Notes under the pieces: generated by a model
Database searches by the model: none
Told to the model about the DNA's origin: nothing
What the model saw: only the letters and a program-made list of their open reading frames with translations
Part shown: piece after piece, positions 1 to 12,000 of the stretch
Layout: each line of letters begins with the position of its first letter
Numbering within the stretch: the first letter of the stretch is position 1
Source: Lepidostoma basale
Lineage: Eukaryota; Arthropoda; Insecta; Trichoptera; Lepidostomatidae
Length of the DNA stretch: 64,000 bases
NCBI GenBank assembly: GCA_022606425.2
Contig: JAHDVF020001303.1
Location: 124,001-188,000 of the forward strand
Direction: 5' to 3'
Made by a program: the position numbers and the translations under genes

Positions 1-178
1 GGAAAACATGGCATGACCAAATTAATCAATTACGAAAAGGCGGCCACATTCGAAGTTGGAACAATTGACGTGCGTGCATGGTACGATGTATGAATGTAGA
101 GGAAGCCCGAGAGGTATGCCAGGACAGGCCAGTGTGGCGACCGGGGAAATGGCGTGATGGTTAGTTAGTTAGTTAGTA
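1..178 (+). mobile_element. RTE-type LINE family A, 3' end
   Basis: Family A is recognised by a reverse-transcriptase C-terminal region (WFGHMERM, RGRPRKTWHDQINQIL, AYPCGET) and a 3' tail of GTTAG repeats. This copy enters from outside the window and ends in GGCGTGATGG plus the tail. Confidence 0.75.
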
Positions 179-182
179 CTGT

Positions 183-300
183 TTAACCCTTTGGTTGCCG
201 AAATCCGATATATCGGCTTTCGCTACACCAGTGAGAAGTGCCAAATCCGACGAATTGAAGCCATGATTTATAAAAGAATCATGTTGTACACATTTTAGAC
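183..300. mobile_element. possible end of a TTAA-flanked (piggyBac-like) MITE
   Basis: TTAACCCTTTGGTTGCC followed about 14 bp later by the palindrome CCGATATATCGG, the layout seen at the ends of other TTAA elements here. No matching second end was found nearby; a related start lies near 47436. Confidence 0.3.
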
Positions 301-984
301 AGAGTGTGAAGAAGTGAGTCAGTGCTACATTTGTATATATTTTTAATAAAAAAACATTTAGAATTATAAGATTTCATTAAATGTAAAAGAAAAGTGTTGT
401 TCTTTTGCAGTTATGGGCACGGCATAAAAAATAACAGTGGACAGCCACTTAGGGTCTTATATCTATCAGTTTTGTTTAGATCACATACATTTATTATATA
501 TTACTCTAGTGTCTGGACTCAGCTGGGAATATTTTTTGCGCGCCGAGATAAAGCTAAATTAATGACACGGCTTACAAATTTGAAGGTGGTCATAAGAATG
601 GTGACTACTGGCTGTGCACTTTTTTTACACTGTCTACGAAACTACAGCAGTAAGTTTTTGTGTCACTCTTGGCCCAGAAATATATGAACACCTGCACCTA
701 TATCAAAGTGGCTGACAAACTATTATATTATATAAAAATGGATTTGTTTTCATTTCTATAAATTAAAGGATTTATTTTACAGATTGTTCATAAATTATGT
801 AATACATTTTACTTTTGAAAATTAAAATTACGTACAATGGAAAAGGAATGGCTTAATCAAAAATAATATTAACAACATTAGGCACTCGTGAATGACTAGA
901 GACTTCCAGATAGTAGAAGGAATGCTGTAGGATCTGCTTTGATGATATTTAGCATACTGCGATACATCGATGCTATCTCCTCAA
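301..984. other. AT-rich spacer, nothing recognised
   Basis: Contains a 97-codon open frame (394-687) with no recognisable motif and no splice context; judged non-coding. Confidence 0.5.
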
Positions 985-1965
985 CGCTGACTTAACTAAA
1001 GCTAAACTTGCCTTCAACAAGAAAGCTAAAATATTCGAGTCCAATAACATAGACCTAAACCTACGAAAACAACTGATAAAAATATTGGTGTGGAGTGTTT
1101 TACTATACGGCTGCGAGACTTGGTGCCTGGGCGAAAGAGAGTGCAAAAGGCTGGAGGCGTTTGAAATGTGGACCTATCGACGAATTGCCCCTGTTTCATG
1201 GAGGGACCACGTTACAAATGAGGAGGTTCTCGGCAGAGTTGAATAAAATAGGCACATGTTGAACACCATAAGTCTTCAACCAGTGCGTCTTGCCAGCCAT
1301 GACGTACGGAGCCGAATCGTGGACACTAGTCTACAGATTCAAGGTTGCCCAACGTACTATGGAAAGAGCCATGCTTGGAATAACCTTGAGGGACAGATTT
1401 AGAAACAAATTTATTCGACAACAAAACCAAGGTGACTGAGGTGGCTCTGAGGATGGGCGGGCTGAAGTGGCGATGGGCTGGCCATATCTGTCGGATAACC
1501 GACGGCCGATGGGGGAGAGGGGTTCTGGAGTGGAGACCGCGTGCAGGATTCCGCAGAGTTGGACGTCCCCTTGCCCGCTGGACCGACGATCTGAAGAGGA
1601 TTGCTGGACATGGATGGATGGGAGTGGCAATGGATAGGGGGCGGTAGCGTTCTTTGGGAGAGGCCTACATTCAGCAGTGGATGACAGACGGCTGATGATG
1701 ATGATGAACACCATAGCGGAGAGGCGTGCGAGATGGATTGGTCATGTGTTGCGAAACTAATGTTTCCTGCATGATGTATTTAAGGGAATGGTCGAGGGAT
1801 CGATTGGCAGAGGACGACCTCGCCAGGAGTACCTAGATCAGATTTGCCGAGATATGGGCTGCACCTCTTATGCGGAGTTGAAGAGAGTTGCCGAGAACCG
1901 AGTGGAGTGGAAGAGGAGATGCATCGCCTTGCTGCAGACCAATCTTTAGATTGAGACTGTAAAAG
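985..1965 (+). mobile_element. RTE-type LINE family E, interrupted by a family C LINE
   Basis: Reads LAFNKKAKIFESNNIDL and LLYGCETWC, then (after an insert at 1271-1705) ERRARWIGHVLRN and GRGRPRQEYLDQI. This is the C-terminal part of an RTE polyprotein with several stops. The same family occurs at 22400-23053 on the minus strand. Confidence 0.78.
1271..1705 (+). mobile_element. RTE-type LINE family C, 5'-truncated insertion with TSD
   Basis: Contains WAGHICRITDGRWGRG and GRPLARWTDDLKRIAG, ending in a GATGATGATG tail. It is flanked by the identical 10-bp GAACACCATA (1261-1270 and 1706-1715), showing insertion into the family E copy. Confidence 0.85.
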
Positions 1966-2309
1966 AAAATCTCCTCAACGCATTAGGAACTTAATTTATT
2001 TTTGCATAACATCTCTGGGTTCTTGTTTAGCTAGACTGATTTAACCTGTATGGTGCCTATAAATGTATAATACTGATGAGAATTTCATTACAAAGTCAAC
2101 GTGACTGTTAGAAGTAGGACAATCAGCATGATAGTGGACTTATCTGTTAATTCCATTTGCGTGATTAATAAAAGATAAGGACTAACACAGATATTGGAAT
2201 GCTTCATTTCTTAATTAAACCTGACCCTTTCCCGGACAATTTTGGAATAAAAAATGTATGCATTATTAGTTATGGCCTCAAATTTCTTTTAAAATAATAA
2301 ACCAGTAAC

Positions 2310-3040
2310 TAACTAACCATCCTGCCGTCTCTCTGAAGGGGAAGGCAGATAAAATGGATTGCCACACTGTTCTTTCCTATCCCTAATATATGGAAGCGAA
2401 GCATGGAACTGGCAGAAGAAGGATGAAAGCAGAATAAATGCGGTAGAGATGAGGTCCCTAAGGCGTATGTGTGGTAGAATGATTTACGACAGAATCTGAA
2501 ATGCTGTTATGAGATAGGAATTTAGAGCGGAAGAAGGTATTATGAATAAAATTATGAAAGGATCGCTGCGATGGTTCGGACATATGGAACGCATGGATGG
2601 AGAAAGAATGGTTAAGAAAGTATACATTAATGATGTAAATGGAGTACGGAGTCGAGGCAGACCGAGGAAAACATGACATGACTAAATTAATCAAATTTTA
2701 AAGGTTGGTCATTTTAGAAGTCGGAGGAATCAACGTACGTGTATGACTCGTTGTATGAATGTGAAGGAATCTAGAGAGGTTTGTCAGGATAGAGTAGTGT
2801 GGCGGTCCATTCTCTCTGCCTGATGGTGCTGGTGGAAACGGCGTGATGGTTTGTTTCTTTCCTAGCATACTTCTCTCGCTTCCTCAGCATTCATTATTTC
2901 TCCTTATATGGCGGACATTTAATATTGAATTGATTTGATTGTGCCACATTTTTCTCGGTCTTCTTCTTTTTCTAGATCCATTCTTTATCATTCTTTCTTC
3001 ATTCATTCTTTCCATTGTGTCCAAATCATCTTAAAAATCC
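2310..3040 (-). mobile_element. RTE family A copy (minus), split by a plus-strand family A insertion
   Basis: The 3' tail (CTAACTAACCATC) starts at 2310 and coding remnants resume at 2865 and run to about 3040. The gap is filled by the 2380-2854 insert. Confidence 0.75.
2380..2854 (+). mobile_element. RTE family A copy inserted into another family A copy, with TSD
   Basis: 5'-truncated copy beginning within the YGSEAWNWQKKDE region and ending GGCGTGATGG plus tail. It is flanked by TTCTTTCCTA at 2370-2379 and 2855-2864. Confidence 0.82.
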
Positions 3041-3195
3041 TAAAATTATTATCTTTTTAAGTATCTCATCAGTTTTAAAATCTATTTTTTCTGTGAGCCC
3101 ATTGAAAGCGCTGCATGGGTATTTTTATTATAAATTATTTCTTACTAGTTGCAAACCGTGAAATATTCACCAAAGTAGACATTTTCTACCATTAA

Positions 3196-3410
3196 AAACT
3201 TGGCGAAAAAGAGACTGGTACGGTCATGTTTAAAGAATGGACACCACCAGACTCCCCTACACTACATAATTAACCTCACGGGACTCGTCCTCGTGGAAGA
3301 CCTCCTAAAATATGGAAGGACAGCTGGGAGTCTTCCTCACAGGAGGAGCAACACTCTGGAGAACATATCACATAGGTCTACAACAAGGAATAAGAAGAAG
3401 AAGAAGAAAA
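3196..3410 (+). mobile_element. RTE-type LINE family B, 3' end
   Basis: Family B is marked by RDRVRN...IREICEVEDIIRWSRQ, then GRPPKRWKDSW and an (AAG)n tail. This copy has KRDWYGHV-like and PRGRPPK-like remnants and a GAAGAAGAAGAAG tail. Confidence 0.65.
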
Positions 3411-3779
3411 ACTTGGTTCACTGTACAATGGTAAAAAAAATACACAATTAACTCAACATCAAATTGTTCTCCTTTTGTCTTCTACACTACTGTCATACAA
3501 CAATAATCATAACAAGATTCAATATAATACAGAAACGTTCTCGGGTATGCGCATCGTGTTCATTTCGAATTACTTTCGGAGAGAATCGAAGTATTCCTCT
3601 CTCGCTCTTTTGTATTCAAAACCCGATTCTCCTATTCTTTCTTTGACGACAACCGTAATGAAAACATTGTTCTCGCGGTAATATGTAAAGTGAATTGGTT
3701 CGTTTACTTCGTGTGTTATGTATTTTATCTATGGATTCTATTGTTTGAACAGGTCCTGTGTTTTTAAATTCCATTATTG

Positions 3780-4040
3780 GCAATATATACATTAATGTTG
3801 AAATACTACTTGGGCCATGTTCTGAGAGGCGAAAAGTACGCACTGTTACATCTGATCTTGGAGGGTAAGATTGAGGGTCGACGAGGTGTTGGGAGAAGGC
3901 GGGTTTCCTGGCTGAGGAACATTCGAGAGTGGACGGGACTGAGAACCGTGGGAGAGCTGTTCCGAGCTGCCCAGGACAAGGAGGCCTACTCAAGGGTGAT
4001 AGTCAACGTTGGGGAGACCTGACAAGACACGGAAAGAAGA
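3780..4040 (+). mobile_element. RTE-type LINE family D, 3' end
   Basis: Frame YYLGHVLRGEKYALLHLILE then RRRVSWLRNIREWTG and ELFRAAQDKEAYSRVIVNVG, the C-terminus of an RTE reverse transcriptase. Confidence 0.75.
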
Positions 4041-4392
4041 ACATTTATTCATATGGAAAATTTTTACACTACCCTGTATAAATTTAACGTCAATTTGTTA
4101 GCTTGTTTTATTTTATTTACAGTTCAATGACTTCTGTATTTGAAATTTTCTGTTCTATGGAAAAAATAAATCTTGCAAGAAAACTAAAAATTACTTTGAT
4201 TATATTATGTCGTTACGTCTTTCTATCAAATAGATAAGGGCCGGATCAAAACAAATAAAATATTAGATTTACACTTCTATGGCTTAGAAATTTATAGGTT
4301 AGAAATTTAGTTATCAATATTTTTTTAAATTTGAATAAGTTCTTTTTAGTCTTAATTATAAGCAGAACGTTTAAATTCCCATTCAAATACTT

Positions 4393-4905
4393 AACTAACT
4401 AACTAACCATCACGCCGTCTCCCCGAAGGGGTAGGCAGAAAGAATGGATTGCCACACTTTTCTTTCCTGACGTATTTCTCTCGATTCCTCAACATCGTGT
4501 CATGCACGCGCGTCGATTTCTCTGACTCCTCACATGGTTGACATTCAATATTTGATTTATTTGATCGTGCCACGTTTTCCTCGGTCTTCCTCTATTTCTG
4601 GTTCCATTTACATTGTTAACATATAATTTTTTTTACCATTCTTTCCATATGTCCAAACCATCTTAATGATCCTTTCATTATTTTGTTCATGACACCATCA
4701 TTCGCACCGCATTCACTTCTTATATTTTCATTCGACACTATCATACACAGAGTAGCCACACATTCGTCTAAGAGATCTCATTTCTACTGCATTTATTCTA
4801 CTTTCATCCTTCTTTTGCCAGTTCCATGCTTCGCTTCCATACATTAGGGTCGGTAGAAGAACACCATTGTGCACTGCCATTCTACCTTTTGGATAGGTTT
4901 TTGTT
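4393..4905 (-). mobile_element. RTE family A copy
   Basis: Minus-strand copy starting with the CTAACTAACTAACC tail and the GGGGTAGGCAGAAAGAATGG signature, running back to the VYLGS/KKSKMAVHNG region. Confidence 0.75.
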
Positions 4906-4964
4906 TATTTTGATTGTTTGTGATAATTGTTTTGTTTTGAAATACTTTTTTTTCCAAATATAAA

Positions 4965-5045
4965 TGGGTTTGATTGCTCTATCCACCGGCATCACCAGAG
5001 GCAGATTGGTTCTGCATATTGTAAGATAAAACAGCAGACGTAGTA
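4965..5045 (-). mobile_element. CR1-like LINE fragment
   Basis: Short minus-strand match to the TNLPLV(T/M)PVGRAI segment of the CR1-like element found complete to its stop at 46549-47285. Confidence 0.5.
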
Positions 5046-5119
5046 TTCCATATTAATTGTGTAATATCTGTGCTGACGCTGTTGAAGATAACCATCTGGA
5101 ATATAAAGATAAAAACTCT

Positions 5120-5275
5120 ACGAGAAAAATGTTGAGGTGACCATGCTAGAAGAGCGTGCGTGTCATGGTTTACGAATGTAGAGAAATCTATCTCAGATTT
5201 TAATATTGTGGGGGTACATTCTCTCTACCTACCCCCCTAGAGAAAAGGCGTGATGGTTAGTTTGTTAGCGAAATC
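5120..5275 (+). mobile_element. RTE family A 3' remnant
   Basis: Degraded 3' end finishing GGCGTGATGGTTAG. Confidence 0.6.
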
Positions 5276-5335
5276 CACAAAAAAATGCTAACGCGATCGT
5301 CTATGCCTAAAAGATTAATCATAAATTAATTTGAT

Positions 5336-5440
5336 TCTCGCTACAATTGATAATGCCTTAGCCAGGCGAAACTTGTCATCGCCATAAAGTAAAATAAAAC
5401 TTTTATAAAACATGTTTTATAAACTAAATAAAATAAATGT
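5336..5440. repeat. degenerate short hairpin element
   Basis: Contains ATAATGCCTTAGCCAGGCGA, matching the centre of the better-preserved hairpin at 35283-35441 (ATAATGCCTTAGACGGGCGA), with the same AAAATAAAACTT arm to its right. Confidence 0.5.
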
Positions 5441-5785
5441 GGTGTTACACATCATGGTTCACTAAACGAAATATTGTCAATTTTATTGATCGTCTTTGAG
5501 GCGTTTTACACGCGTTTTACGTAATGCATTAAAAAGTCAACTTGTTTTTATGAATGGAAGTGGTAGGGAAAAGAAGTTTTGGCCCCTGACGAAAGAGAGT
5601 GGGGATACCATACAGAGACGTAAAAAGTTGTCCAGGTTAGTTAGTAATGAAATGGACGAATTTTCGAAAACTGGTCACAAGTGTTTTGATTCATTTTAAC
5701 GCGAAAGCACGGTGTGGTCTAGAAATAAGAAAAAGTTTTTTTTTGTTTTGTTCTCGCGAGTTTTCTTGTTGTAATGTCTAGGCTC

Positions 5786-5835
5786 AGATAAAACTCGATA
5801 ACTCTGTGATAACTCGATAACTCGGTAGGTGATAA
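5786..5835. promoter_or_regulatory. GATA-motif cluster upstream of Tsp-A
   Basis: Five GATAA cores in 50 bp (AGATAA, CGATAA, TGATAA, CGATAA, TGATAAGG), about 100-150 bp before the start codon. Three fit the WGATAR consensus of GATA transcription factors. A similar cluster lies at nearly the same distance before Tsp-B. Regulatory use is inferred; the transcription start is unknown. Confidence 0.4.
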
Positions 5836-5937
5836 GGCCACCTACAAATTCATTCGTGAAGTGTTATTTGAACAAGTGCGAGCATACGACACGTCAACGT
5901 ATTCAAACAATAGCTCTGTGTAATTGTTGCATTTAAA

Positions 5938-6006
5938 ATGGCAAATTTCTCAGTTATTACTTCGTGTGTGAAGTATATGTTGTTCATTTTCAATTTATTA
6001 TTCGTG
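5938..6006 (+). CDS. Tsp-A exon 1
   Basis: 23 codons from the start ATG, MANFSVITSCVKYMLFIFNL and on into TM1. The donor GTAAGT follows at 6007 and the exon ends in phase 0. The cytosolic N-terminus is short, with Cys and Lys next to TM1 as usual in tetraspanins. Confidence 0.88.
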
Positions 6007-9000
6007 GTAAGTATACAAACATATTTTTATCCATTTCAGATTATGTGTGTTCCGCTTAGAACTCGATAAGACTATCTACAAATATAAAGCGGTCGCCGGA
6101 AATTGAAGCAGAGTAATTTTCTAGCTAATGGATTAGAAATTATTTCAATATTGTGTGTTAGGTATATACGTATTTCTTTTATTTTCTTTTATTGACGTAT
6201 GCACGAATGGTTCTGACAAACAGTTATTCAATATTAAATGTTAAACGCCGTATGTTTTTAAAAATAATGATCATAAAATAATGAACCCCGGTAATCCAAC
6301 AAACGTTTTGCAGGCCAGTGTCGGACTATCGAATTTGTCGGATTATAGAGTACTGCCTTAGACCCCCTATAGTCCGGAATTTTTTTAAAAAGATTACCTT
6401 GTAATCCGAAAAATCACAGACCAAAATGATACTATCTGAACTACATATTATGTGGAATTTAGTAAATTAAACAACACAATAAGAGCTTACGTTTTATTAT
6501 AAAATAAACGTCATTAATGCTATAGAACTTACAAAAAATAATAACTAAACTTTACATAAGTAAATAATTCGGTACCTATTTGGCAAAAGGTCCCAACTGC
6601 TTTATTATGAATTTTACAGGAGAGCAAAATTAAGATTTTTACATTATTTTGATTATTTATAAAAATGTTATTTTTGTTCCAAATTGTTTATTTCAAATGT
6701 CAATTTACGTAGCATAACGTTATCTACAAGATATATCAGTAACTAAATTAATATTTAAAAAAAAAATATATTTAAAAAAAATAGGGGTTGAATGTAATTG
6801 TACATAAAAAAATGTAATAAAAAAAAAAGTACAGCTAGTTTTGTCAAAACATAAAATGTGCAAAAATAATACTGATGGTATATTTAACTCAATTTCACAA
6901 ATAACGCATCTGGGATCTTTTGCCAAATAAGTACCGAATTGTGTGATCACAACACATTTAAAAATAAGAAATATAATATTGATAATATATTAAAAATATA
7001 TAGATTGATTAATAGATTCGTAGAATTAACATAATAATTATATTTTAAAACGAATTGCTTTAAGAATAAGGAAAAACTAACGCTAAACGCTCACAAGTTT
7101 AAAGTACCATCGAGCGAGAAGACCACTCACGGAAACGGATCGAAACCATTTGACGAGTTTCCAGGACAGAACCCGACTAATAAATTGTCTCTGTCGCACT
7201 CGTGAACAAAGAAGTAGCGAAAAAGAGACGTAAAGAGTGTGTGAAACGGTCGTAAATTTGCTTTTATATTTTTACCAATACTTAGTGTTGCGGTTTAATA
7301 ATTGAACAATATATTATATTTTTATTCTTTCTTTTAACAACTCTTAATTTTTACATACAAATAAAATAAAATAAAATTACAAACATGTTTCGGAACACAT
7401 AAACCCTTCATAAGTGTAGTGTTTTCAAATTTCATCATGAATGTGGTCAGTTTTGACAGATGATGTCAAAATGAATTTTATGCATTTATTGCTACAAATA
7501 TTTTGAAATCATGACAGTCTGCAACATTAGCGTGAATGGTGAAAATCTGGAGCAATTAGATGAGTTTGTGTATTTGGGTAGTATGTTTACAAAAGATGGG
7601 CGAGTGGAGAGGGATATTGAAAGAAGGGTTGGGGCAGGCAACAAAGTGAATGGTGTACTCAAAGTTGTCATCGCAAACAAAAACCTAACCAAAAAATCGA
7701 AAATGGCAATGCACAATGGTGTTTTTGTACCGAGCCTTATGTATGGAAGCGAAGCACGGAACTGGAACGAGAAGGATGAAAGTAGAATAAATGCAGTAGA
7801 AATGAGATCTCTTAGACGAATGTGTGGATACTCTGTGTATGATAGAGTATCGAATGAAAATATTATAAGTGAATGCGGTGCGAATGATGGTGATATGAAG
7901 AAAATAATGAAAGGATCATGAAGATGGTTTGAACACATGTAAATAATGAACGAAGAAAGAATAGTAAAAAAAATATATGTTAATGATGTAAATGGAACTA
8001 GAAATAGAAGAAAACGGAGGAAAACGTGGCACGATCAAATAAATCAAATATTGAAATCGACGCGCGTTCATGACGCGATGTATGAATGTTGAGGAAGCGA
8101 GAGAAATATGTCAGGAAAGAAAAGTGTAGCAGTCCATTCTTTCTGCCTACCCCTTCGGGGAGACGGCGTGATTTTAAGTTAGTTAGTTAGATAATTAATT
8201 ATTGTACAAAGTTTTACAGTGTATTCGTCCGAAAGATTTATTTTTAACCGCATTTGATCAATTATCTTTACGTCATTGGTGTAAGAAGATCAATGTTTTT
8301 TCTTCTTCTAGTGAATATATTAGTCAAAGAGACACTTATTTCATGAATGATGAAAATAGAACAAAAATAAACTTTTCTTATCGAGACATTTTAAAGATTA
8401 ATAAATAATAATGAATTGAGTCAGGTGCAAAAAGTCCCCTTTGCAATAATTATCTTTGATATTAGTATAATCTCACAATTTATCGTTAAAAACAATGAAT
8501 ACTTGATTAATGCACAAATACAAACGCGTCAGTAATTAGTATGTAATCATGTATCATATTCTATCATTATAAAACTCAAAAATCAAATATTTTATGGAAC
8601 ATATTTAAAAAAAAATCATTAAAAGGTTTTGCCTATAAAACAATTGATTCTTCTTTCCCTTTGCCATTTCCCATCATCTGGGGTCGGCCCTCCTTGAACG
8701 AAAACGCCAAACTTTCCTATTTTAACTCATTTCCACTGTCGGGTTCTCGCGTTGGAGCTCCTTTTCCACGTTGGCCCACCATGTTGCCATTGGGCGACCT
8801 CTTCTTCTTGGTTTTGTGGGAATGCTGAGGGATTTTTGGATAATGTGCTCGCTGTCTCTTCGCATCACATGACCGTACCACCGGAGTCGAGATTCTCTTA
8901 ATTTTCCCGTTATTGGGGCAACCTTAAAGCTACCCCTCACGTATTCTCTCCTTACGTGGTCCAGCCTTGTGACGCCTCCAGTCCACCTCAACATTTTCAT

Positions 9001-12000
9001 CTCGTCGGCGTGGACTCGACTTTCGTGGACTTTTTTGTTGGTCCAGCACTCTGCTCCATATAGCATGGCGGGCCTCACTGCAGTCTTGTAGACTCTGCCC
9101 TTAGTCCTGATTGGAATTATTGGATCACACAGTACACCTGATAGAGACCTCCACTTGAGCCAGGCGGTGTTTGTCCTGTGTTTGACATCAGTGTCTACGT
9201 TGGCGTCGATTTTTCTAAATTGGCATTGATTGTTCTAAAAAATAAGTATTTTTTTTTTCATTTGGATATTGTTTTTTCGGGAGTACCAGCCCGGAGGCTA
9301 TTGCTCCCCCACATGTTGGAAATTTCTTTCTTGGAGATGAAGTTGGATATTGTTGGATGGTGAGGCGAGGATTACTTGGAGGATGTAGGGGGTTGTGTCC
9401 GACATTTGGACCTGACTACCCGGGTAGGGAGGAAGTGAGGAGGGGTCAGGGATGGCCTTGGAAAGGGGCCGAGGTCTTGGGTGGAGAACGAGGGAAGGTG
9501 ACATCGAGTGGCCTTGGGTGGGGGCCGATATGGCAATGGGGTTGAGATACAGGATGGTGGTAAAATTAGTTTCAAAAATATGATTATCAATATAGTGTGT
9601 GACGTCATAATTTTCACAATTGCTGTATAATATTAAATATTTATTCGGGTGGTGGTCTAGGGGATAGAACGCTTGGCTCTTGATCCAGGGGACTTGGGTT
9701 CAAGTCTGGACACGACCAGATTCCTTCTTCATAATAATGAGCTATTTTCTGCTCACATTGAAGATTGTAAAACTAAAATTCTAATATCATTGATTTAAAT
9801 CCTTAGTATTAGTCTTTAAAAAATAAAAAAATCAGCTGCCTGAAAACAAATGACCTAGTAGACAAAACAAAATCAATGAAATGTAAATAAAATACATATA
9901 GTATCTAATTATGATGACTTCTAATTACGATTACGGGCTCTTTCCATGGCGCGTTGGGCGACCTTGAATCTATAGACTAGACCTTTTGTCAGTGTCCACG
10001 TCTCGGCTCCGTACGTCATGACTGGCAAGATGCACTGGTTGAAGACTTTAGTCTTGAGGCATTGTGGTATTTTAGAGGTGAGAAAATGACGTAATTTCCC
10101 AAAGGCCGCCCAACCCAACTGAATTCTTCGGTCGATGGAAAGAGCCATGCTTGAAATAACCTTGAGGGACAGATTTAGAACCGAATTTATTCGACAACAA
10201 ACCATGGTGACTGAGGTGGCTGGCTGAAGTGACGGCCGATGGGGGAGACAGGTTCTGGAGTGGAGACCGCGTACAGGATTCCGCAGAGTTGGACGTCCCC
10301 CTGCCCGCTGGACCGATGATCTGAAGAGGATTGCTGGACGTGGATGGATGGAAGCGGCAATGGATAGAGGGCGGTGGCGTGCTTTGTGAGAGGCCTACAT
10401 TCAGCAGTGGATGGCAGACGGCTGATGATGATGATTTAATTACGATCGCGCCGAAAAACTTTCCGTTTATTGAAATTAAAAATATTTAACATAAATAGCT
10501 TACTTTTTGTTATAACTTAAGAAAAAAATATACGTATTGCTAATTGCGTATTTTTTTGCGCTGTGGGAACACTTGGTCATTCGCGAAACTGAAAATGAAC
10601 TACTTTCGGAGAAAGTTGCCAGAATACAAGTAGCGGTATGCACGGAATTTATTAGTGTAGTATCTGCCTACATATTCAAAATTGGGCAACGAGTAATCGA
10701 TGTCGATGTGTACATACTATTTACGGACAGGTTAGTTAAAAATTATTGTAACTATCATGAAGCAGGTTACACTTCACGATCTTTCTGCGGGATTTTACAC
10801 CTCGACAATGTTGTTTGAAACTTTATTACTCACCGTATCATCACTAAAATAGTATAATTTTTATCGTATATGTAATATATTTTAAACATAACTGTATTAC
10901 CCGGCTTCGTCAATCAGGGTTGCCAGACTCCCTATTTCAACGGGACTGTCCTGACCCGTATTGTATCTGATATTCCCGACTTGGATCGTAGATCTGGTCT
11001 TTCGGGAGTATTGGCCCACCTCCCTATTGCTTCCCCACCTGTTCGAAGTTATTTTGTTGTGAATGAGGATATAACAGAGGTTTAGGAGGAGGATATTTTT
11101 GTTTGTTTTGTATGCAACAGGTCATTTGAACCCAATCACTGTATGCAATTTGGTTTTAGCTATTATATTGGTTCTCATGACATATGATAGCTAGCTCTAA
11201 TCGATCGCCATTTTATTATCACGTGAATTCTACGCCAGACCAATAATGATTGGCAATCACACTGCTATCGCCGGGAATTGAACCCGGAACCTTCGGGGTA
11301 GCAGGCATAGCTCTTGCCACTCTGCTACGAAGGTGGTAACATTTTTCTTCTTATTTTATTCTCCCGGTGCCGTGTCAGGCCCCCCTAACGTTGGCGATCA
11401 CTGGAACTGTGTTCCATTTATAATAAATAATAATATAAATAGGCAAAATAGAGAATATTTAGAATACAAGAAAGTGAGAGAGACATATTATACTTCGAGG
11501 AATCATTTGCGCATGCCTGAGGACATGCGACAGGGAAATACTTCCAATGAGCATTGCGCATGCCCGGTGCGCATGCTCGGTAACGTTATTTTGAATTTTT
11601 TTGTTTTATGACAGTCAGAAAACAAGTTTTTTTTTAAATGTTTAACTGCAATGCGAGTGCTTCGCTTGCAAAGATGCTACTACGGAGCCTTAAAGATTTG
11701 ACATGTTGGTGATCAGAAGCGAATGGGTTAATAAAATACTAGTCAAACAATGTGTATTATACTTATTGTATATATTTTATATTTTAACTATGTGCATATA
11801 CTTTATTTATTAAATCGAACGATGTTTATTACAGATCACAGGAATAATAGTAATATCGGTAGGAGCAGTAGTTCAGGCAGAGTACAATAATTATGCCGCC
11901 CTCTTGGACGAGCCTTATCGGTCCATTCCCGCTTTTCTCATCGCCATTGGAGTCCTCATATTCATCGTGGCATTCTTTGGATGCTGTGGTGCCATCAAAG

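Noticed and set aside
394..687. 97-codon open frame near the left edge
   Set aside because: No start context, no homologous motif, low-complexity AT-rich surroundings.
9650..9730. tRNA gene on the plus strand
   Set aside because: A/B-box-like motifs without a clean cloverleaf; the 3' end is shared with another SINE, so it is a SINE.
10537..10818. 93-codon open frame as a small gene or exon
   Set aside because: No recognisable domain, lies in Tsp-A intron 1, no matching splice phase; likely chance.
11270..11331. tRNA gene on the minus strand
   Set aside because: A and B boxes are present, but no convincing acceptor stem, and the same non-tRNA body follows in four other copies: a SINE head.
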